This document shows positions 1 through 4,762 of a stretch of 5,537 bases of DNA, one piece after another. The translations under genes were made by a program, and so were the position numbers. Position 1 is the stretch's first letter; each line of letters begins with the position of its first letter. Origin of the DNA: Thermoplasmata archaeon (lineage in GTDB: Archaea; Thermoplasmatota; Thermoplasmata; Thermoplasmatales; Thermoplasmataceae); contig JAJYVJ010000115.1 of NCBI GenBank assembly GCA_021792045.1, forward strand, positions 1-5,537, written 5' to 3'. The notes under the pieces were generated by a model. That model had not been told where the DNA came from. It did no database searches and saw only the letters and a list, made by a program, of their open reading frames with translations.

Positions 1-251
1 AAAGGTATATGGTGTCTCTTGCATAGTTCGTAGATCATTGTGTTCCCTTCAACCGATAATCTGGCTTTGAGAGAGCCTTTTGGATAATGGATTCCTGAGT
101 GTATAACTCCGCTGTTATGGCTGCTTGTTTCCATGCCTATCATTTTGTTTTTCTCGAAAACAAATACACCTTCGTTGTTTATTGAGAGTTCGGCTGCAAT
201 AGCTAAACCTACTATGCCGCCACCAATTATTACGATGTTTGAATGCTCCAC
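1..251 (-). CDS. lhgO: FAD-dependent oxidoreductase, L-2-hydroxyglutarate oxidase (LhgO) type, N-terminal part, cut by window edge
   Basis: The minus strand encodes 83 residues from a GTG start at 251 and then leaves the window. Residues 5-20 form a dinucleotide-binding fold with the motif GGGIVGLAIA, and an acidic end of strand two follows in FVFEKNK. The next stretch, around residues 45-65, reads HNSGVIHSGIHYPKGSLKA. This is the hallmark of the LhgO/YgaF branch of the DadA-like FAD oxidoreductases, which oxidise L-2-hydroxyglutarate to 2-oxoglutarate and pass electrons to a quinone or oxygen. The start is forced: an in-frame TAG lies at 260-258, only two codons upstream, and the GTG is the first start codon after it. 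No Shine-Dalgarno site is seen, but a TATA box lies about 26 bases upstream, so the transcript is probably leaderless. The gene is divergent from gdh. The family is clear, but the true substrate cannot be fixed from this fragment; another 2-hydroxyacid or glycerol-3-phosphate-like substrate is possible. Confidence 0.82.
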   Translation of the reverse strand, partial: MEHSNIVIIGGGIVGLAIAAELSINNEGVFVFEKNKMIGMETSSHNSGVIHSGIHYPKGSLKARLSVEGNTMIYELCKRHHIP

Positions 252-272
252 AGGAATCTAATGTAAGCGTGT

Positions 273-281
273 ACTTATAAA
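273..281 (-). promoter_or_regulatory. TATA box for the LhgO-type gene
   Basis: Read on the minus strand this is TTTATAAGT, close to the archaeal TATA consensus. Its centre is about 26 bases from the GTG at 251. This is the normal distance from an archaeal TATA box to the transcription start, so transcription should begin at or next to the GTG, giving a leaderless mRNA. Confidence 0.6.
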
Positions 282-330
282 TAATATTGTATCCATCCAA
301 CCCTTGGCGTCTGCTAAACCTTGTGTTGCG

Positions 331-362
331 AGAATCTTAATGCTTTTGCACATCGAGATTCT
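331..362. repeat. Imperfect hairpin in the divergent promoter region
   Basis: AGAATCT (331-337) and AGATTCT (356-362) are perfect reverse complements. The stem can be lengthened by GC at 328-329 pairing with GC at 363-364, with one bulged G at 330, and topped by TGC (341-343) with GCA (348-350). It lies about 80 bases upstream of the minus-strand gene and about 145 upstream of gdh. No T-tract follows on either strand, so it is not an obvious terminator. It could be an operator or chance. Confidence 0.3.
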
Positions 363-383
363 GCATTGATTCCCTTCGTCCCT

Positions 384-403
384 TTATAATTGCATAATTA
401 TAA
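384..403. repeat. Perfect 8-bp inverted repeat, candidate operator
   Basis: TTATAATT (384-391) and AATTATAA (396-403) are exact reverse complements separated by GCAT. The element is AT-only in its arms and carries TATA-like sequence on both strands. It lies about 105 bases upstream of gdh, in the region shared with the divergent oxidoreductase gene. Such a dyad could bind a dimeric regulator or act as a weak promoter. Because the arms are only A and T, chance occurrence is more likely than for a mixed sequence. Confidence 0.35.
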
Positions 404-416
404 TGGTAATTAAAAG

Positions 417-494
417 ATGAGCGAGATGATTTTCTTTGTATGCTTTTCATGCGAAAAGACGGAGTCAAGCGAGCATTTGTTAAATATTTCATAA
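417..494 (+). CDS. Doubtful 25-codon small ORF upstream of gdh
   Basis: An ATG at 417 opens 25 codons ending at TAA 492-494. The product begins MSEMIFFVCFSCEKTE and has one CxxC pair (residues 9 and 12). A TATA-like TTTATAAT (383-390) is centred about 30 bases before the ATG, a spacing that would suit a nearly leaderless transcript. The frame is the same as gdh, and this stop codon lies 12 bases before the gdh ATG. Against it: the ORF is very short, overlaps the gdh TATA box, carries inverted repeats and matches no family I know. It may be an upstream leader ORF or simply chance. Confidence 0.13.
   Translation: MSEMIFFVCFSCEKTESSEHLLNIS
443..458. repeat. 6-bp inverted repeat just upstream of the gdh TATA box
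   Basis: CTTTTC (443-448) and GAAAAG (453-458) are exact reverse complements with spacer ATGC. The dyad ends about 22 bases before the gdh TATA box. A site just upstream of the TATA/BRE region is a usual place for an archaeal activator. It has the same arm-spacer-arm layout (4-base spacer) as the dyad at 384-403, but different arms. Confidence 0.3.
480..487 (+). promoter_or_regulatory. TATA box for the gdh-folD operon
   Basis: TTAAATAT is centred about 23-24 bases before the gdh ATG at 507. With the usual archaeal spacing, transcription starts within a few bases of the ATG. No Shine-Dalgarno sequence lies before the ATG, which agrees with leaderless translation. Confidence 0.5.
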
Positions 495-506
495 AGATAC
501 GTAATC

Positions 507-1589
507 ATGAAAGTGGATGCTATAACTACGGAGCCACCTAAGTGGGGCGTAAAGTATGAGGACATTGATGTTGAAGAAAATTTACCCATAAAATTGAAAC
601 CGGTGTACACTGGGATATGTGGAACTGATAGGGGGATAGTTTCAGGGTCTCTTCCGTTTGCTTATGCACCACACGGCAAACAGAAATTGATATTAGGCCA
701 TGAGTGTCTGGCTAAAGTTATCGAAGCAGAGGATAACGATCTTGGGATTAAAACTGGTGATTACGTTGTCCCGATTGTTAGGCGTCCAGGAAAATGTGTA
801 AATTGCCTTATTGGCCGTTCAGACAATTGCTCAGACGGTGATAAACATGAGGCTGGAATAACCGGACTCAATGGTTTCATGAGATCAGAATTCCAGGATT
901 ATCCTCAAAATCTTGTTAGGGTAGAGGATCCGGATATAGCTAGCGTGGCAGTATTGACTGAGCCCTTAAAAAACGTCAAAAAAGCCTTCGAGATGTTTGA
1001 CACAGTTTCTAGAAAATCTGTCTTTACAGATGCAAACGGAGCATACGACGAGAAAAGAGCCATAATAATTGGAACAGGTAGTGAAGCTTTTCTTTATGGT
1101 CTGGCGTCACGTGATTATGGTTTTCAGACTCACATGGCAAACAGACACCCCGAGACTGAATCAAAATTGAGGATGATGGAAAAATCAAACATAAATTTCT
1201 ACGATTACACAAAAGACACCTTGGTGGAAAAAAACGGCTTTGATTTAGCCGTAGATACCAGTGGCGATCCAGCGACAATCTTCAGATTCATAAGGAAAAT
1301 GAATAACAATGGCATAATTATATTATTTGGAACAAACGGAAACGCACCAGCATCCACTTTTGATGGATCGGATATCGATTACATAATTGAGAGAAACATA
1401 ACTATTCTGGGATCCGTTGATGGTTCAAGAATACACTATGAGAGAGCACTGCAGGATCTGACCAGGTGGAATTACCAATACGGAGATCTAATATCTAATA
1501 TGATTACATCCCGGGTTAAGCCTGATAACACAGATATCTTCTTACATAAGCAACCTGGTGAGATTAAAACAGTTATAGAATGGAGTTGA
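507..1589 (+). CDS. gdh: Glucose 1-dehydrogenase (NAD(P)+), zinc-dependent MDR family
   Basis: This 360-residue protein oxidises beta-D-glucose (in relatives also galactose) to the lactone, the first step of the archaeal non-phosphorylating Entner-Doudoroff pathway. Its length and sequence fit the Thermoplasma acidophilum glucose dehydrogenase as I remember it. Catalytic-zinc residues are visible: C38 in GICGTD, H65 and E66 in LGHE, and E152 in LTEPLKNV. The structural-zinc lobe has C97, C100 and C108, with D110 or D112 as possible fourth ligand. The Rossmann motif is GTGSEAF (189-195). NRH (212-214) after strand two places an arginine suited to the NADP 2'-phosphate. LFGTNG (273-278) and the C-terminal GEIKTVIEW are typical of this branch. 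The start is fixed by an in-frame TAA at 492-494 and the TATA box at 480-487. It overlaps folD by 10 bases and forms an operon with it. Confidence 0.95.
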   Translation: MKVDAITTEPPKWGVKYEDIDVEENLPIKLKPVYTGICGTDRGIVSGSLPFAYAPHGKQKLILGHECLAKVIEAEDNDLGIKTGDYVVPIVRRPGKCVNCLIGRSDNCSDGDKHEAGITGLNGFMRSEFQDYPQNLVRVEDPDIASVAVLTEPLKNVKKAFEMFDTVSRKSVFTDANGAYDEKRAIIIGTGSEAFLYGLASRDYGFQTHMANRHPETESKLRMMEKSNINFYDYTKDTLVEKNGFDLAVDTSGDPATIFRFIRKMNNNGIIILFGTNGNAPASTFDGSDIDYIIERNITILGSVDGSRIHYERALQDLTRWNYQYGDLISNMITSRVKPDNTDIFLHKQPGEIKTVIEWS

Positions 1590-2443
1590 TAGGTATTATA
1601 AATGGTGTGATATCATCAAAACAAATTGCGACGAAAATTAAGGCTGACATAAAATCTTCAATAGCATCCCTGAAAAACTCTAGCATTTCTCCCTGTTTAG
1701 GAATTGTAAAGATCGGGGAAGATCCAGCTTCAGAGCAGTACTTTAACGCTAAATTAAGGAGAGCATCCGAGTTTGGGGTTGAAACCAAAATTCTAATGCT
1801 TGAAAGTGATGTTTCGCAGGAGAGAGTCAATTCTGAAGTTAGAATGATCGCGCTTGATCCTGATGTTCATGGAGTAATTGTCGAGTCCCCCGTCCCTAAA
1901 CAGCTCAATTACCATGAATTTATCAATCTCATTCCATCAGAAAAAGACGTTGACGGGGTCACATATGCAAATCTAGGCAGGTTAATGTCAGGGGAAGCCA
2001 GCCTAAGACCAGCGACCGCAGCGTCTGTAATGGAATTCATTTCTGAAATCGGGGTCCCGCAGGGTTCAGTTGTTGCAATAATAAACAGAACTTTAACCGT
2101 TGGTAAACCACTTTCTATGATGCTGCTCTCGAATAATTTCACACCCATGGTTTGTCACAGCAAAACCCTAAGGCTGAAGGATCTCTGTCGATCATCTGAC
2201 GTTATTGTTACAGCGGCCGGTAAGCCAGGATTGATCACTGCTGACTTTGTTAGGCCAGAAAGCGTAGTAATCGATGTTGGAATCAATGTTGTAGGGGATA
2301 AGATTGTCGGTGATGCGGATTTCGAAAATATAAAAGATAAGGTCTCAGCAATTACTCCAGTTCCTGGTGGAGTGGGTTCGCTGACGTCTCTCATGATATT
2401 TAGGAATCTGGTAAGCGCTATTAATATGCAAGGGCTTGTTTGA
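1580..2443 (+). CDS. folD: Bifunctional methylenetetrahydrofolate dehydrogenase / methenyltetrahydrofolate cyclohydrolase FolD
   Basis: This 287-residue cytoplasmic enzyme interconverts 5,10-methylene-, 5,10-methenyl- and 10-formyl-tetrahydrofolate using NAD(P), supplying one-carbon units. Length is normal (about 280-300). Residues 1-145 or so form the catalytic domain: DPASEQYFNAK (48-58) supplies Y54 and K58, KDVDG (122-126) the essential aspartate D125, and NLGRL (131-135) follows. The Rossmann domain has VGKPLSMMLL (174-183), CHSKT (192-196), VIDVGIN (230-236) and ITPVPGGVGSLT (258-269). Several usually conserved positions differ: VESPVP (101-106) has Glu where Q(L/M)PLP has Gln, RPATAA (143-148) replaces the common PCTP, and INRT (168-171) replaces GRS. 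The ATG lies inside the end of gdh, 10 bases of overlap and no Shine-Dalgarno site, so translation is probably coupled to gdh. FolD in archaea belongs to lineages using folate-type carriers. Confidence 0.95.
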   Translation: MELIGIINGVISSKQIATKIKADIKSSIASLKNSSISPCLGIVKIGEDPASEQYFNAKLRRASEFGVETKILMLESDVSQERVNSEVRMIALDPDVHGVIVESPVPKQLNYHEFINLIPSEKDVDGVTYANLGRLMSGEASLRPATAASVMEFISEIGVPQGSVVAIINRTLTVGKPLSMMLLSNNFTPMVCHSKTLRLKDLCRSSDVIVTAAGKPGLITADFVRPESVVIDVGINVVGDKIVGDADFENIKDKVSAITPVPGGVGSLTSLMIFRNLVSAINMQGLV

Positions 2444-2478
2444 TATATATTTAACACTATAGGACAACTTTGTCTCAC

Positions 2479-2486
2479 TATTTAAG
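2479..2486 (+). promoter_or_regulatory. Possible TATA box for a small RNA
   Basis: TATTTAAG resembles an archaeal TATA box, 36 bases after the folD stop, and is followed directly by a run of six G. No reading frame starts at the matching distance. The predicted start, about 26 bases on, falls near 2508, where the left arm of a long-range inverted repeat begins. The sequence before it lacks a clear purine-rich BRE. Confidence 0.22.
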
Positions 2487-2507
2487 GGGGGCAGACCAAC
2501 AACATAT

Positions 2508-2629
2508 TTCTATTTTGCAGGTAAAATTAGAATTAAAGCACGTCTGCTTTACTGCTTGATTCAACAATTCTATGTAATAGAAATCGTGTATTTTGAAGGT
2601 ATCAGGTACAAAATAGAATAAGAGTTTTT
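2508..2629 (+). ncRNA. Candidate structured small RNA between folD and nadE
   Basis: TTCTATTTTG (2508-2517) and CAAAATAGAA (2609-2618) form a perfect 10-bp closing helix. Inside it are a 7-bp hairpin, TAAAGCA (2534-2540) with TGCTTTA (2545-2551) and loop CGTC, and a second arm. In that arm 2555-2560 pairs with 2601-2606 (one G-U), 2561-2564 with 2593-2596, and TTCTAT (2568-2573) with ATAGAA (2577-2582) as the tip. Together this is a three-way junction of about 110 nt, followed by a T5 run at 2625-2629 that could end transcription. A TATA-like box lies at the right distance upstream. I match it to no known RNA family. Helices were found by eye in AT-rich DNA, and the RNA may not exist; remnants of folD mRNA 3' structure are the main alternative. 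Confidence 0.22.
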
Positions 2630-2672
2630 CCTATAATTTGTGGCTTACAATTGATGCCATAAATGGATAAGC

Positions 2673-2680
2673 TTTATTTA
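2673..2680 (+). promoter_or_regulatory. TATA box for the nadE operon
   Basis: TTTATTTA, preceded by the purine-rich GGATAAGC as a possible BRE, is centred about 31 bases before the nadE ATG. A start around 2703 would leave a leader of about five bases, too short for a Shine-Dalgarno site, and none is present. Confidence 0.5.
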
Positions 2681-2707
2681 TGGACAAGATATAATTGTCA
2701 GACATAG

Positions 2708-3436
2708 ATGGATCCAGAACAAGAAATACAGAGAATCACTAAATTTCTCAAGGAATTTATTGGTAACAGAAACGCGATTATCGGCCTAAGCGGCGGAATC
2801 GATAGCTCAGTGACGCTAATGCTCCTTAAAAGATCTGTGCCAAGTTTTAAGATTTTTCCATTTTTTATGCCCTCAGATACGACACCAAGATTGGATTATA
2901 GTGATGTTTACGATCTTGCAAGCATTGCGGATGTTGACCTTACAACTATAGATATAACACCAATATTTGCTCAGTATCAGAAGTCACTTGAAGCTAGCGA
3001 CATTTCCGCGTTGGGAAACATAAAAGCAAGGATTAGAATGAGTATCCTTTATTATTTTTCAAATATACACGACGGACTTGTTATCGGTACAACTAACAAG
3101 ACCGAAAATTATCTTGGTTACTTTACAAAATTTGGGGATGGTGCATGCGACGTAGAACCAATTATCCACCTTCTGAAGCGTGAGGTTAGACAACTTGGTG
3201 AAAGCCTTGGTGTTCCACCCAAAATTGTAAATAAAAAACCTTCCGCTGGTTTATGGGAACATCAGTCTGATGAGGATGAGCTTGGAATGACATACGATCA
3301 AATGGACCAGTCGGTTGAAAATTTGTTTGTGAAACATGAACGTCCAGTCAATAAAATAGATCTTAAAGTTCTTGAACTGTACCATAAAACTAAACACAAA
3401 AGAAACTTTCCAGTATCACTGGAGGAAGAGAAATAG
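2708..3436 (+). CDS. nadE: NH3-dependent NAD+ synthetase
   Basis: This 242-residue protein amidates deamido-NAD+ (nicotinate adenine dinucleotide) to NAD+ with ATP and ammonia, the last step of NAD biosynthesis, in the cytoplasm. It has the size of the single-domain ammonia-using enzyme and lacks the N-terminal glutaminase (nitrilase) domain of the larger forms. The PP-loop ATP motif is LSGGIDSS (27-34). Further family landmarks are GTTNKTE (127-133), GYFTKFGDGACDVEPI (137-152), the KPSAGLWEHQSDEDELG segment (177-193) that closes over the active site, and HKR (230-232) near the C terminus. Relative to the usual LWxGQTDE, this one reads LWEHQSDE. The start is fixed by an in-frame TAG at 2705-2707 directly before the ATG and by the TATA box at 2673-2680. 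It is the first gene of an operon, with the antiporter three bases downstream. Confidence 0.95.
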   Translation: MDPEQEIQRITKFLKEFIGNRNAIIGLSGGIDSSVTLMLLKRSVPSFKIFPFFMPSDTTPRLDYSDVYDLASIADVDLTTIDITPIFAQYQKSLEASDISALGNIKARIRMSILYYFSNIHDGLVIGTTNKTENYLGYFTKFGDGACDVEPIIHLLKREVRQLGESLGVPPKIVNKKPSAGLWEHQSDEDELGMTYDQMDQSVENLFVKHERPVNKIDLKVLELYHKTKHKRNFPVSLEEEK

Positions 3437-3439
3437 GAA

Positions 3440-4753
3440 ATGGTATTCAGTATAACAACAGAGTATTACCAGCTAAGTTTAATATTGATACTGGCAGCAT
3501 TCGCTATACCTCTTGCCAGAAAGATCTCTGTTGTAGATGTACCGATTCTCATAATTATTGGCATACTTTTTGGTCCGGCCCTTGGTATTATTAAGTACGA
3601 ATATGCGAGCTCTTTTATGCTTGATTTTGGCGGATTTGGTTTCGGAATATTGGGTATTGTATTCATTCTTTATTTCGAGAGTCATCACTTGGACATAAAA
3701 GCAATAAGAAGATACTTCGCCAGGATTGTATCCCTAGATACAGTTGGTGTCATCGTTACTGCACTTTTGGCAGGTGTTATTTTTTCATACGTTTTCAAAG
3801 CACCATTCTCTGTTGGATTTCTCTTCGGTGCAATAATATCTCCGACTGATCCGGCTACTCTTATTCCGCTATTCAAGAAAATTAGTGTGAAGGAGGAAAT
3901 CTCGAGTACGATTGTAGGTGAAAGTATGTTCAACGATCCTATCAGTATAGTGCTGGTATCTATCGCTCTGTTTATAGTCGATCCTACATCTTCATATTCT
4001 GCATTCTTTTCAACCTTCGTTTCTCATGTCGGTCTTATCCCTGGGTCAGTCCTTGAGTTCCTGGTTCAGATCATAATCCCAGCTTTGATTGGAATCGTGG
4101 TTGGTGTTCTTGTTATAGTCATAAATAAGATTATGAATTTCGAAAACCTCGTTGTTGCATTTATGATCGGCATAGTGATATTAGAATTCATTGCACTACA
4201 GGCGTCAAAAATAACGCCATTCCCTGCTGTTATCGCGACAGGTGCAATTATCGGGAACTTTTCAGGTAAGACAATCTTTTGGAGTCGAGAAACCGCATTC
4301 AGCGAGAACTTGGCCGTTCTTTCTGAGGCCATTATCTTTGTTGCTATCGGTGGAATGCTACTTAGGTCGGATATCGTTAGCTATGCGTTATACGGTCTTC
4401 TTTTTACTGGACTACTCCTTCTTGTTGTTCGCCCTGTTGCTGTTCTAGTTTCGATGACACCATTCTTCAAAGGTAGGCGAAAGATCGATAAGGCTTCCAT
4501 GGCGTTTTACTCTGCTGTAGGTCCACGAGGCATTGTTTCAATTGTTCTCTCGGTACTGCCGCTAAGCATTGGAGCATTAACCCATAATGTATATTTGCTA
4601 ACCTACGGCCCTATAATAACTGTGATAACGTCATTCATAGTCTTATTTTCGATAATATTGAATACTCTTTATGTTCCATTCATCTCAAAGATGAAACTGT
4701 TCAGACAAAGCTCTACTGGTGAGCAGAATTTACTTCCTGGTAAAGAATCGTGA
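3440..4753 (+). CDS. CPA1 / NhaP-type cation:proton antiporter
   Basis: This 437-residue integral membrane protein should exchange Na+ (or K+/Li+) for H+ across the cytoplasmic membrane. I count about 13 hydrophobic segments, roughly at residues 8-26, 32-50, 59-79, 98-119, 122-134, 155-179, 205-228, 234-254, 260-275, 290-307, 314-340, 353-377 and 383-412. They are followed by a short hydrophilic tail of about 25 residues without an added regulatory domain. The core ion site is clear: SPTDPA (134-139, T136/D137) and ESMFND (161-166, E161, N165, D166). The Asn-Asp pair marks the electroneutral CPA1 type. R331 and GPRGIVSIVL (361-370) are also family positions. The segment at E80 reads FESHHLD instead of the usual FExGL-x-LD. 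The gene starts three bases after nadE; a GGAGG at 3421-3425 lies inside nadE, 14 bases from the ATG, rather far. The transported ion cannot be read from the sequence. Confidence 0.9.
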   Translation: MVFSITTEYYQLSLILILAAFAIPLARKISVVDVPILIIIGILFGPALGIIKYEYASSFMLDFGGFGFGILGIVFILYFESHHLDIKAIRRYFARIVSLDTVGVIVTALLAGVIFSYVFKAPFSVGFLFGAIISPTDPATLIPLFKKISVKEEISSTIVGESMFNDPISIVLVSIALFIVDPTSSYSAFFSTFVSHVGLIPGSVLEFLVQIIIPALIGIVVGVLVIVINKIMNFENLVVAFMIGIVILEFIALQASKITPFPAVIATGAIIGNFSGKTIFWSRETAFSENLAVLSEAIIFVAIGGMLLRSDIVSYALYGLLFTGLLLLVVRPVAVLVSMTPFFKGRRKIDKASMAFYSAVGPRGIVSIVLSVLPLSIGALTHNVYLLTYGPIITVITSFIVLFSIILNTLYVPFISKMKLFRQSSTGEQNLLPGKES

Positions 4754-4756
4754 GGT
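4752..4756 (+). promoter_or_regulatory. Shine-Dalgarno site of the aldo/keto reductase gene
   Basis: GAGGT overlaps the antiporter stop codon and ends six bases before the ATG at 4763. It matches the archaeal anti-Shine-Dalgarno complement GGAGGTGAT. It fixes the start and contrasts with the apparently leaderless first genes in this window. Confidence 0.6.
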
Positions 4757-4762
4757 TAAAAC

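Noticed and set aside
337..366. Nine-codon minus-strand ORF (ATG at 366) downstream of the minus-strand TATA-like half of the 384-403 dyad
   Set aside because: Far too short to support as a gene, and it overlaps the hairpin at 331-362.
2463..2474. GACA-ACTT-TGTC hairpin shortly after folD as a terminator
   Set aside because: The stem is only four secure base pairs and no T-run follows directly; too weak to annotate.
2155..2478. Minus-strand 107-codon frame across the end of folD
   Set aside because: It lies mostly antisense to an unmistakable folD, resembles no protein family, and has no promoter-like sequence; it is a shadow of the coding strand.
308..2548. CGTCTGCT occurs in both intergenic regions (308-315 and 2541-2548)
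   Set aside because: The flanks differ, only one copy is part of a hairpin, and a single shared 8-mer is too weak to call a regulatory motif.
3466..4332. Several minus-strand frames of 66-88 codons inside the antiporter gene
   Set aside because: They are antisense to a membrane protein gene with intact motifs throughout; their composition is the mirror of hydrophobic codons and no family features are seen.
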